Positions 18,169 to 27,508 of a stretch of DNA of 64,000 nucleotides are shown here, one piece after another; position 1 is the stretch's first letter; every line of letters begins with the position of its first letter. This stretch comes from Chitinivibrionales bacterium (GTDB lineage Bacteria; Fibrobacterota; Chitinivibrionia; Chitinivibrionales; JANQEN01): contig JANQEN010000203.1 of assembly GCA_028278335.1 (NCBI GenBank), forward strand, positions 43,950-107,949. The letters run 5' to 3'. The notes under the pieces were generated by a model, which saw only the letters and a program-made list of their open reading frames with translations, did not search any database and had not been told where the DNA came from. Position numbers and translations under genes: made by a program.

Positions 18169-18267
18169 CAGGGAGAAACGGTACGCCTTTCTCTGCTCTG
18201 GTCGGCATAACCTGGCGGAGCTCCCTGTAAAGAACTTTAAATGAAAGGAGCGCAACAGGATTTTTTT
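18169..18267 (+). promoter_or_regulatory. Structured element in the flagellin leader, possible attenuator
   Basis: A G/C-rich block in an A/T-rich leader. P1 pairs CAGGGAG (18169-18175) with CTCCCTG (18221-18227) and encloses further foldable arms, including GG-TACG-CC with a UNCG-type loop. An alternative arm, GAGAAA/TTTCTC, competes with P1. The 3' arm of P1 can instead pair CCTGT (18224-18228) with ACAGG (18255-18259), which is followed by A and seven T, a weak terminator shape. No known riboswitch or SRP RNA signature was found. Confidence 0.4.
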
Positions 18268-18286
18268 GTCTTTTTAAAGTAACTAT

Positions 18287-18327
18287 GATTAACAAGGATC
18301 GTTAATCGACATTTATTACAGGGAGGT
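18287..18327 (+). promoter_or_regulatory. Two CsrA-type binding sites before fliC
   Basis: Site 1 is a hairpin with stem GATTAAC/GTTAATC (18287-18293 and 18301-18307) presenting AAGGATC in the loop, i.e. ACAAGGAT in the CsrA consensus context. Site 2 is TACAGGGAGGT (18317-18327), which contains the ribosome binding site GGGAGG of fliC. One site on the Shine-Dalgarno sequence and one in an upstream hairpin loop is the arrangement of CsrA/FliW-controlled flagellin leaders such as Bacillus hag. Confidence 0.65.
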
Positions 18328-18332
18328 TATAA

Positions 18333-19184
18333 ATGCGTATTAATCACAATATTTCTTCAATGATAACACAGGGTGCACTGTTTAGAACAAACAGAAGCCT
18401 TAACAAATCCTTAGAAAAGCTGTCCACCGGCCTTCGGATTAACCGTGCAAGCGATGATGCTGCAGGTCTTGCTATCTCAGAAAATTTACGTACCCAGGTT
18501 CGCGGAGCCCGTCAAGCGCAAAGAAACGCCCTTGATGGTATTGCTGCACTCAACATTGCCGAGGGTGCAATGAATGAGGTGTCAGACATTCTGCAGCGTA
18601 TGCGTGAGTTATCTGTTCAATCTTCTAATGATACTCTAACAGCCGTAGAAAGAGGGTATACTAATCAGGAATTTGATCAACTCACTGCTGAGATTGACCG
18701 TATTGCTGCAGTGACAAACTATAATGGTATGGAGCTGCTCTCTGATGCAACCGCTTCCCGTTTTGGTGGAGGTGCAGGATCAATTTTGTGGATCGATGCC
18801 AACGAGGCGGTTGGTCAGGATAGCATTACTATCACAGTCGATGATTTAACTGTTGGTGCTAGCGGTCTTAATATTGATTCACTTACCATTGATAGTCAAA
18901 CTGATGCGGTTGCCGCAATTAATTCATTGGATGAAGCAATTGGTTCAGTAAACACCAATAGAGCCAATGTCGGTGCTATGGTCAATCGTTTAGAACATGC
19001 GGTAAACAATCTAATGGTTAGTGAAACAAACCAGCAAGCTGCAGAATCTAATATACGCGATGTTGATTTTGCCAGTGAAACAGCAGCATTTACCAAGAAC
19101 CAAATACTTGTGCAATCAGCAACTGCTATGCTTGCACAGTCGAATATGATTCCCTCATCAGTATTGGGGTTAGTTTCAGGTTAA
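18333..19184 (+). CDS. fliC: Flagellin
   Basis: Filament protein of 283 aa with conserved D0/D1 ends and a short central part. N-terminal: MRINHNISSM, SLEKLSTGLRINRASDDAAGLAIS, and LQRMRELSVQ, the region recognised by TLR5 in other flagellins. C-terminal: NLMVSETNQQAAESNIRDVDFA and ATAMLAQSNMIPSSVLGLV. The ribosome binding site is GGGAGG. It is preceded by a sigma-28 promoter and followed by a strong terminator, so it is a single-gene transcript. No other flagellar gene is in the window. Confidence 0.97.
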   Translation: MRINHNISSMITQGALFRTNRSLNKSLEKLSTGLRINRASDDAAGLAISENLRTQVRGARQAQRNALDGIAALNIAEGAMNEVSDILQRMRELSVQSSNDTLTAVERGYTNQEFDQLTAEIDRIAAVTNYNGMELLSDATASRFGGGAGSILWIDANEAVGQDSITITVDDLTVGASGLNIDSLTIDSQTDAVAAINSLDEAIGSVNTNRANVGAMVNRLEHAVNNLMVSETNQQAAESNIRDVDFASETAAFTKNQILVQSATAMLAQSNMIPSSVLGLVSG

Positions 19185-19217
19185 TTATCTATCACGACTG
19201 AAATTGTGGTGGAGAAG

Positions 19218-19247
19218 GGAGCTTGCAAAAGCTCCTTTTTCTTTTTT
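19218..19247 (+). terminator. Intrinsic terminator of fliC
   Basis: GGAGCTT (19218-19224) and AAGCTCC (19229-19235) form a stem with a GCAA tetraloop, followed by TTTTTCTTTTTT. Confidence 0.92.
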
Positions 19248-19250
19248 AAA

Positions 19251-19414
19251 CCCAGATTATACAGTAGAAGTAGATGCAGAAGTGCATGATTATGATTTAG
19301 TAAGACTTGAAGGTATTGAAGGGCATATCTACAAGGTGATATGGCCGAAAAGCCTGAAAGTTTTAATGGGCATAGGGCTGTGCTTCTGAGCTACCTCTTA
19401 TTGCATAATCTGGG
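19251..19414. mobile_element. MITE-like element or IS remnant with terminal inverted repeats
   Basis: A 164-bp segment begins with CCCAGATTAT and ends with ATAATCTGGG. The similarity between the ends continues, imperfectly, for about 30 bp inwards. TTAAA stands on both sides (19246-19250 and 19415-19419) and looks like a target duplication. The left TTAAA is part of the fliC terminator U-tract, so insertion was just behind fliC. The inside has no intact gene; the longest reading frame there also crosses the terminator and is not credible. Confidence 0.6.
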
Positions 19415-19484
19415 TTAAATTCTGTTCCATCAAAATCAACTGGTTACCGTTATATTTTTATTTTCCATCAATAATATTTAAGGG

Positions 19485-19513
19485 TTGACTTTTATAATAA
19501 AGGATTGTAAATT
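19485..19513 (+). promoter_or_regulatory. Promoter of the groESL/hrcA chaperone locus
   Basis: TTGACT (19485-19490), a 17-nt spacer, then TAAATT (19508-19513). It lies directly before the CIRCE operator, so HrcA bound there would block initiation. Confidence 0.65.
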
Positions 19514-19515
19514 TA

Positions 19516-19542
19516 TTAGCACTCGAATTAATAGAGTGCTAA
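19516..19542 (+). promoter_or_regulatory. CIRCE operator (HrcA binding site)
   Basis: TTAGCACTC, nine bases, GAGTGCTAA: a perfect match to the CIRCE inverted repeat. It lies 108 nt before groES, just downstream of the -10 box. The repressor gene hrcA is in the same locus. No second CIRCE was seen before hrcA, grpE, dnaK or dnaJ. Confidence 0.97.
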
Positions 19543-19650
19543 TAGGTTGTGATGTTACAGCCTGGATCAAAATGAATACAAATTTTAATTACATTATCTT
19601 TTAATTAAACTTTTTTTACTTACTAACCCTTTATAATTTAAGGAGGAAGC

Positions 19651-19935
19651 ATGAACGTAAAGCCTTTGGCAGATCGCGTGATTGTTAGACCTTTAGAGGC
19701 TGAGGAAAAGACAGCCGGTGGAATTATCATTCCTGATAATGCAAAAGAAAAACCTCAAAAAGGTGAAATCGTTGCTGCAGGCCCAGGAAAGATTTCCGAC
19801 AGTGGTAGCCTTGTTGAGATGACTCTCAAAGCTGGTGATAAGGTTCTCTATGGTAAATATTCTGGTACAGAAGTTTCCGTTGAAGGTGAAGAATTACTTA
19901 TCATGCGCGAAAGCGATGTCCTTGCTATTATCTAA
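19651..19935 (+). CDS. groES: Co-chaperonin GroES
   Basis: Lid of the GroEL chamber, 94 aa. [12 protein letters not shown], the mobile loop [21 protein letters not shown], and [14 protein letters not shown] are all typical. The Shine-Dalgarno sequence is AAGGAGG. It is first in the chaperone locus, under CIRCE control, with groEL 53 nt downstream. Confidence 0.98.
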   Translation: MNVKPLADRVIVRPLEAEEKTAGGIIIPDNAKEKPQKGEIVAAGPGKISDSGSLVEMTLKAGDKVLYGKYSGTEVSVEGEELLIMRESDVLAII

Positions 19936-19985
19936 GGATAATGAAACCTACTATTTAATTTTAGAAAATAAAAAAGGAGTTGTAA

Positions 19986-21647
<1,662 letters not shown>

Positions 21648-21691
21648 TTGAGCTCCCATGGTGATAGTGTAAACTAACGCTTATTTTTTAA

Positions 21692-21723
21692 CGATGCCAT
21701 GGAAGTATACTTCCATGGCATCG
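21692..21723. promoter_or_regulatory. Perfect 32-nt palindrome between groEL and hrcA
   Basis: Sixteen bases (21692-21707, starting CGATGCCATGG) are followed directly by their exact reverse complement (21708-21723). In RNA this is a very stable hairpin. No U-run follows, so it is not a classical terminator. It may stabilise or cut the groESL message or damp read-through into hrcA. Confidence 0.6.
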
Positions 21724-21741
21724 CTGTTGACAAAGAAAAGT

Positions 21742-22797
21742 ATGGAAAACGCCCCTTTAACAAAAAGAGAAACGATGGTCCTTGAGGCTGTGGTGAGAAA
21801 TTATATACTTACCGCTGCGCCAACCGGCTCCCGTTTCCTTTCAAAGCAAAGGGACTTTGACTGGTCCCCGGCAACCATACGTAACATAATGGGTGATCTC
21901 GAAGAAAAGGGATATATAGAACAACCACACAAATCTGCCGGACGAATTCCTACCGATCGGGGGTATAGGCTCTATGTTGATCATATGGTCAAAATGGGGA
22001 CATTGCCGAGCAATGTAAAGATGCAGATTCGCGAAGAGTTACTGCATGTTGATGTGTCAAATTTACATATTGTAATGGAAGCAACTTCCAAAGCGCTCAG
22101 TAAAGCAACAAATCAATTAGGAATAATTCTTTCACCAAAATTCTATAGTGGTATTTTTCGGCATTTGAATATTCACCGGATTGATTCGCAACGGTATTTG
22201 TTAAACTTAGCAATTGATTCCGGGTTTGTAAAGACATTAGTTGTAGAACTTGCTACAGAAGTTGATCAGCAGGTGATTGAAACTGCCTGCGACTTAATCA
22301 ATAGCCGCTATAGTGGCCTCTCCTTGCAGGAGATCTTTTTAGCTGAAAATGTTGTGTTTTCCGATGTAGGCAAGTATGATATGGGGATAATTCGACTTTT
22401 TATTCCTTCAATTCAAAAAATGCTTGAAAAGGATTCCTCCGATGAAGTGTTTACGGATGGAAAGACCAATATCTTGCTTAAACCCGAATTTTTTAATCGA
22501 GAACAGGTTGGATCAATTATTGAAATTCTTGAGGAAAAAAATGTACTTATGCACCTTTTCAATAAAGAAAAAGTTGAAAATGACCGAGTGGTTGTTTCAA
22601 TTGGTGGCGAGATAAAGGAGGGTCAATTTTCTTCATTTAGTATCGTGAAAACTCGATATCGATTAGGTGGTATGAATGGATCCTTAGGAGTTATTGGACC
22701 AAAAAGAATGCCCTATCCCTTTCTTATTTCAGCAGTTGATTATACCTCAAAAGTATTAGAGGATATGTGTTCATCGAATGATGCAAAGAATGAATAG
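21742..22797 (+). CDS. hrcA: Heat-inducible transcription repressor HrcA
   Basis: Binds CIRCE and represses chaperone genes; its activity depends on GroEL. An N-terminal winged helix (MVLEAVVRNYILTAAPTGSR, WSPATIRNIMGDLEEKGYIEQPHKSAGRIPT) is followed by the GAF-like dimer domain. ATG 21742 (MENAPLTKRET, 351 aa) is preferred. The upstream in-frame ATG at 21694 lies inside the palindrome and has no ribosome binding site. It is followed by grpE. Confidence 0.95.
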   Translation: MENAPLTKRETMVLEAVVRNYILTAAPTGSRFLSKQRDFDWSPATIRNIMGDLEEKGYIEQPHKSAGRIPTDRGYRLYVDHMVKMGTLPSNVKMQIREELLHVDVSNLHIVMEATSKALSKATNQLGIILSPKFYSGIFRHLNIHRIDSQRYLLNLAIDSGFVKTLVVELATEVDQQVIETACDLINSRYSGLSLQEIFLAENVVFSDVGKYDMGIIRLFIPSIQKMLEKDSSDEVFTDGKTNILLKPEFFNREQVGSIIEILEEKNVLMHLFNKEKVENDRVVVSIGGEIKEGQFSSFSIVKTRYRLGGMNGSLGVIGPKRMPYPFLISAVDYTSKVLEDMCSSNDAKNE

Positions 22798-22839
22798 TTT
22801 TAACAATTTACATTAGAGAGATGTTTTATAAGGAATAGT

Positions 22840-23511
22840 ATGACAAAGAAAAAGAAGAAGCTGGAAGATGAGGTTGTTGTACAATCTGAGTCTCAGGAGT
22901 TACCAAAAGAGGATGAAACCACCTCAGGTGAGAATGGAGAAGAGATTACACCAGAAGATGATTTACGTGAAGAATCCGATGAAGATGGCGAAGAGCAAGA
23001 GCAGGCGGAAGATTCCGTTGACTCTTTAAAAGGTGAACTTGAAGAGCAGAAGGATAAGTACATTCGGCTAATGGCTGAGTTTGATAATTATAAAAGACGA
23101 ACCAGCAAAGAGTATGAGCGAATGGTGGAGCTTGCCAATGAACGACTAATGCATGACATTATTGAAGTACGAGAGAGCTTTAGTCGGGCACTTACCATGG
23201 CCGAAGGCAATGATGACTTTACAACTTTTTTAGAGGGAATGAAACTCATCTTTACAAAGCTTGAGGATAATTTAAAAAAGAATGGGTTAGAAGTTTTTGC
23301 TGAAGTTGGTGATGAGTTTGATCCGGAAATTCATGATGCAATGATGAAGGCTCCTCATAATGAAGTTTCCGAAGATTGCATCTCCGAGATATATGAACAG
23401 GGCTATAAATTAAAAAATCATGTCATTAAACATGCCAAGGTGATTGTCTCCGATGGCGCACCAAAAGAACCAGAAAATAAAGAACCTGAAGAACAGGTTG
23501 CTGAAGAATAG
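22840..23511 (+). CDS. grpE: Nucleotide exchange factor GrpE
   Basis: Releases ADP from DnaK. An acidic, disordered N-terminus (about 1-60, many Glu/Asp) precedes a long coiled coil (LKGELEEQKDKYIRLMAEFDNYKRRTSKE) and the C-terminal beta-wing (KNGLEVFAEVGDEFDPEIHDAM, GYKLKNHVIKHAKVIVS). The length of 223 aa is normal. Confidence 0.96.
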   Translation: MTKKKKKLEDEVVVQSESQELPKEDETTSGENGEEITPEDDLREESDEDGEEQEQAEDSVDSLKGELEEQKDKYIRLMAEFDNYKRRTSKEYERMVELANERLMHDIIEVRESFSRALTMAEGNDDFTTFLEGMKLIFTKLEDNLKKNGLEVFAEVGDEFDPEIHDAMMKAPHNEVSEDCISEIYEQGYKLKNHVIKHAKVIVSDGAPKEPENKEPEEQVAEE

Positions 23512-23559
23512 AAAACTAAATCACAACAATTTTAGAATACAGTAACAAGGAGGATCATA

Positions 23560-25518
23560 ATGGGTAAAATTATTGGTATTGATCTTGGTACAACCAATTC
23601 CTGTGTCTCCGTCATGGAAGGTGGAAAACCGGTTGTAATTCCCAATCAAGAGGGAGGAAGAACAACACCCTCCATGGTTGGTTTTGCAAAGAATGGAGAA
23701 CGACTAATTGGATCAATCGCACGGCGTCAAGCAATCACTAATCCTGATGGAACGGTTTTTTCAATTAAACGTTTTATGGGTCGTCGACACAATGAAGTAG
23801 AGTCGGAAGAGAAAATTGTTCCCTATACAATTGTGGGCAATCCTGATGAATTGGTTAAAGTCCATATCAATGAAAAAGATTATACTCCTCCGGAATTATC
23901 TGCTATGGTACTCCAATACTTAAAAAAGGCTGCAGAAGATTACCTTGGTCAAGAAGTTACTGAAGCGGTGATTACCGTCCCTGCCTATTTTAATGACTCC
24001 CAACGACAGGCCACAAAGGATGCTGGAAAGATTGCTGGACTTGATGTAAAGCGTATCGTTAATGAACCAACAGCAGCTGCCTTGGCCTATGGTCTTGACA
24101 AGAAGAGTAGCGAGATAATTGCTGTGTATGATCTTGGTGGCGGTACCTTTGACATCTCCATTTTGGAAATCGGTGATGGTGTCTTTGAAGTAAAATCTAC
24201 CAATGGTGATACCCATCTTGGTGGTGATGATTTTGATCAGGTCCTGATTGATCACATAGCTGATGAGTTTAAAAAGGAAAATGCTGTTGACCTTCGTCAA
24301 GATCGAATGGCCTTGCAACGTTTAAAAGAGGCTGCTGAAAAGGCGAAATGTGAGTTGTCAACTGCTATTCAGACTAATGTTAATCTTCCCTTTATTACAG
24401 CTGACGCTTCTGGTCCGAAACATTTGGACTTGACTATCACCCGTGCTAAGTTTGAATCATTGGTAGAACATTTGATAACCCGTTCTGTTGGCCCTTGCGA
24501 GAAGGCTATGGTCGATGCAAAAGTGAGTGCCTCTGATATTAAAGAGGTAATCCTTGTCGGTGGATCAACTCGTATCCCTGCTGTACAGTCGCGGGTTGAA
24601 GAAATTTTTAGCAAGGCACCCAATAAAGGAGTAAATCCTGATGAGGTTGTTGCTGTGGGAGCAGCAATTCAAGCTGCTATTCTTGGTGGTGATGAGTCAG
24701 TGAAGGATGTTCTATTACTTGACGTAACACCACTTTCTCTTGGTATCGAAACTCTTGGTGGTGTGATGACAAAGCTTATTGAGAGAAACACAACTATTCC
24801 AACCAAGAAAAGCCAGGTTTTTTCAACCGCCGCAGACAATCAACCCGCTGTGTCTATAATGGTTTATCAGGGTGAGCGTGAGATGGCTGCCCATAATAGG
24901 CTGTTAGGAAAATTTGATCTAGTTGGTATTCCTGCTGCACCTCGTGGTGTTCCACAAATTGAGGTTACCTTTGATATTGACAATAATGGAATTCTCCATG
25001 TAAGTGCCAAAGATCTTGGTACCGGCAAAGAGCAACAGATCAAGATCGAATCATCAAGTGGCTTGTCAGAAGAGGAAGTTAACAAGATGGTCAAGGATGC
25101 CGAAGCTAATGCTGAGCAAGATAAAAAAGATCGCGAAAAGGTTGATGTAAAAAACAACGCTGATCAGATGATTTTTCAAACTGAAAAAACACTGACTGAG
25201 GTTGGGGATAAAATCTCTGCTGATGACAAGGGAAAGATACAATCAGCGTTAGATGATTTGAAAGAAAAGGCCAAAGGCGACGACCTTGAAGCAATAAAGG
25301 CGAGTATGGAGGCCCTTACTCAAGCATCTCACAAAATGGCTGAGGAGATGTACAAACAGCAAGCTGCTGCGGGTGGACAACCCGGAGCCGGGCCACAACC
25401 TGGCCCTGATATGGGATCACAACAGACCTCGGAAGGATCTCAACCTGGTACAAATGGTGGTGATAAAAACGATGGTGCTGTTGATGCAGATTTTGAAGTA
25501 GTCGATGACGATAAATAA
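23560..25518 (+). CDS. dnaK: Molecular chaperone DnaK (Hsp70)
   Basis: ATPase chaperone of 652 aa: [53 protein letters not shown], the linker [19 protein letters not shown], and the C-terminal tail ending [12 protein letters not shown]. The ribosome binding site is AAGGAGG. It lies 48 nt after grpE. Confidence 0.98.
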   Translation: MGKIIGIDLGTTNSCVSVMEGGKPVVIPNQEGGRTTPSMVGFAKNGERLIGSIARRQAITNPDGTVFSIKRFMGRRHNEVESEEKIVPYTIVGNPDELVKVHINEKDYTPPELSAMVLQYLKKAAEDYLGQEVTEAVITVPAYFNDSQRQATKDAGKIAGLDVKRIVNEPTAAALAYGLDKKSSEIIAVYDLGGGTFDISILEIGDGVFEVKSTNGDTHLGGDDFDQVLIDHIADEFKKENAVDLRQDRMALQRLKEAAEKAKCELSTAIQTNVNLPFITADASGPKHLDLTITRAKFESLVEHLITRSVGPCEKAMVDAKVSASDIKEVILVGGSTRIPAVQSRVEEIFSKAPNKGVNPDEVVAVGAAIQAAILGGDESVKDVLLLDVTPLSLGIETLGGVMTKLIERNTTIPTKKSQVFSTAADNQPAVSIMVYQGEREMAAHNRLLGKFDLVGIPAAPRGVPQIEVTFDIDNNGILHVSAKDLGTGKEQQIKIESSSGLSEEEVNKMVKDAEANAEQDKKDREKVDVKNNADQMIFQTEKTLTEVGDKISADDKGKIQSALDDLKEKAKGDDLEAIKASMEALTQASHKMAEEMYKQQAAAGGQPGAGPQPGPDMGSQQTSEGSQPGTNGGDKNDGAVDADFEVVDDDK

Positions 25519-25543
25519 ATATTAATTATAACCTATTGGGCAG

Positions 25544-25564
25544 GGGCGATTTTTAAAATCGCCC
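25544..25564 (+). terminator. Hairpin between dnaK and dnaJ
   Basis: GGGCGATTTT pairs with AAAATCGCCC, followed by TTGTCTTCTGTTT. It is probably a partial terminator that lowers dnaJ relative to dnaK; the U-run is interrupted. Confidence 0.5.
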
Positions 25565-25592
25565 TTGTCTTCTGTTTGAACTGGAACGGTAC

Positions 25593-26720
25593 ATGGCCAA
25601 AAGAGATTACTATGAAATTCTTGGGTTGACTAAGGATGCGAATGAAAACGAGATTAAAAAAGCCTATCGAAAATTAGCAGTCAAGTTTCATCCTGATAAA
25701 AATCCTGGGGATCAGGCTGCTGAGGAGAAGTTTCGTGAGGCTACAGAGGCCTATGAGATTTTAAAGGACCAGGACAAACGAACCCGATATGATCAATTCG
25801 GTCATGCTGCCTTTGAAGGTGGCTCTGGTGGGTTTGGTGGCTTTGGTGCCGGAGGATTTGATCTATCCGACGCACTCCGTGCCTTTATGGGTGATTTTGG
25901 TGGTGATTCTATCTTTGGAGATATTTTTGGATTTGGTGGCCGCGGAAGGCGAGGTGGTCGATCTGGAGGTATGCGTGGCAATGATCTCCAGGTTAGACTC
26001 TCTTTGACATTGCAGGAAATCTTCAACGGAGTTACAAAAAAAATTAAGGTTCGACGCAAAGATTCCTGTGATGACTGTAATGGTACGGGATCACGAAGTG
26101 GGGAAAAAGAAACCTGCTCCCAATGTGGTGGCTCTGGGCATGTGAGGCATGTCGCTAACTCTCTTTTTGGGCAGGTCATTCAAGAGAGTGTTTGCCCTGC
26201 CTGCCATGGAGAAGGAAGCGTTGTAAAAGATCCCTGTAGAAAATGTGGCGGCAGCGGAAGAAAAACCTCTGAAACTACGGTGTCTGTAGATATTCCAGCC
26301 GGTGTTGCTGAAGGAAATTATATCACCGTACCCGGGAAAGGCGATGCTGGTTTACATGGCGGTCCTGCTGGTGACCTCATCGTAATTATTCAAGAAAAGA
26401 GCGATTCCTTTTTTGAGCGACACGGTATCGATGTTGTTTGTCAAATCGAAATTGCCTTTGCTGAAGCGGCGCTAGGATCGGCAAAGACAATTCCGACTCT
26501 CGACGGAAAGGTAAGTCTCAAAATTCCTGCCGGTACTCAATCAGAAAAGATATTTCGACTTCGAAGCAAGGGGCTTCCAGCTTTACGAAGTTATGAAAAG
26601 GGAGATCAGCTTGTGAAGGTTCATGTCTACACGCCGGAAAAACTGAATCGTGACCAAAAAAAGCTCTTCGAACAGCTTGCCAGTCATGATTCAAAAAAGC
26701 TAAACGCCTTTGAAAAGTAG
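25593..26720 (+). CDS. dnaJ: Co-chaperone DnaJ (Hsp40)
   Basis: Type-I DnaJ of 375 aa: J domain with HPDKNPGD (DnaK-stimulating HPD), a Gly/Phe-rich linker (about 75-125), four CxxCxGxG zinc repeats (CDDCNGTG, CSQCGGSG, CPACHGEG, CRKCGGSG), and the C-terminal substrate domain. The length is normal. It ends the chaperone locus, convergent with the HAMP protein. Confidence 0.97.
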   Translation: MAKRDYYEILGLTKDANENEIKKAYRKLAVKFHPDKNPGDQAAEEKFREATEAYEILKDQDKRTRYDQFGHAAFEGGSGGFGGFGAGGFDLSDALRAFMGDFGGDSIFGDIFGFGGRGRRGGRSGGMRGNDLQVRLSLTLQEIFNGVTKKIKVRRKDSCDDCNGTGSRSGEKETCSQCGGSGHVRHVANSLFGQVIQESVCPACHGEGSVVKDPCRKCGGSGRKTSETTVSVDIPAGVAEGNYITVPGKGDAGLHGGPAGDLIVIIQEKSDSFFERHGIDVVCQIEIAFAEAALGSAKTIPTLDGKVSLKIPAGTQSEKIFRLRSKGLPALRSYEKGDQLVKVHVYTPEKLNRDQKKLFEQLASHDSKKLNAFEK

Positions 26721-26735
26721 TGATTGACTTCAGAC

Positions 26736-27302
26736 TTATTTGTAGTCTAACTCACTGAGAATCTCTTTGATTTGGTCAAGCTCTTTAATGACTGTTTGTG
26801 ATTTATAGACTCTATCTTCATAGATAATATTCAGATTATTGTCAATTTGAGAAAAAATATCCTTGTAGCGATCTGCCAAGGCATTGCATTGAATGGTTAG
26901 GTCCTTCATCTGTTTCGTTTCACGAAAGCCAAGGTGTGTCTTCAGTTTACCCTTCTTTAACTGCATCGCCCATTTTTCAAGTTTGTATACTGGCACGGCA
27001 ACTTTACGAGAGGAGAAGAGTCCTATTATCAAAGCAATGACAAGGGAAGCAATTTGTGCTGTTATGAGAGCAGGAAGAATGACGCCAAGTATACTGGTTA
27101 ATTCAAGGTCTTGCATGATGTCATTACTCATATAGTAAAAAAGACCATCCTTTGATTTAGTGTGGTAGACGATTGATAGGATGACCGTTGTTAACACCGA
27201 TGTGGAAAAGACTATAAAAAGGATGGTGCTAATAATTCTAAATTGAATAGATTTTTTTAGAAAAAAATTGCTTATGGGCCGACGGGTAGATTTAGTTGAC
27301 AT
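26736..27302 (-). CDS. Inner-membrane HAMP-domain protein without output domain
   Basis: A 188-aa protein. A first transmembrane segment (about 20-45) is followed by a short loop, a second segment (about 75-95, LITAQIASLVIALIIGLF), and a HAMP-like helix pair (SRKVAVPVYKLEKWAMQLKKGKL). A helical tail with no kinase, cyclase or methyl-accepting region ends the protein. It may act as a membrane adaptor or partner of a signalling protein. It sits alone between dnaJ and guaA, convergent with the first and divergent from the second. Confidence 0.7.
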   Translation of the reverse strand: MSTKSTRRPISNFFLKKSIQFRIISTILFIVFSTSVLTTVILSIVYHTKSKDGLFYYMSNDIMQDLELTSILGVILPALITAQIASLVIALIIGLFSSRKVAVPVYKLEKWAMQLKKGKLKTHLGFRETKQMKDLTIQCNALADRYKDIFSQIDNNLNIIYEDRVYKSQTVIKELDQIKEILSELDYK

Positions 27303-27508
27303 ATTATTCCTACAGAGTAAAATACATCTAAATATAAATATGATTGTGTCATATATGACAGAGGATTTTCAATCTAACACTGTGATATATTTTATTATAA
27401 CTATTTTTTAACAAGGAATGCAAAAAAAGAGCAGTATAAAACCAAGGGGAATGTATTTTTATTGATTGTTTAGGACTGTAATAAAGCACAACAGGATGAT
27501 TTTAAACG

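Noticed and set aside
18153..18332. SRP (4.5S) RNA gene downstream of tadA, as in some Firmicutes
   Set aside because: The helix-8 core with its GGAA loop and AGCAGCC strand is absent, and the region is better explained as a flagellin leader behind a sigma-28 promoter.
19204..19389. 61-aa open frame after fliC
   Set aside because: It crosses the fliC terminator and the inverted repeat of the MITE-like element and has no ribosome binding site.
21694..21741. Upstream start for hrcA
   Set aside because: This ATG is inside the 32-nt palindrome, lacks a ribosome binding site and adds residues not typical of HrcA.
27303..27508. Purine riboswitch before guaA
   Set aside because: None of the conserved junction or loop sequences of the purine aptamer could be found.
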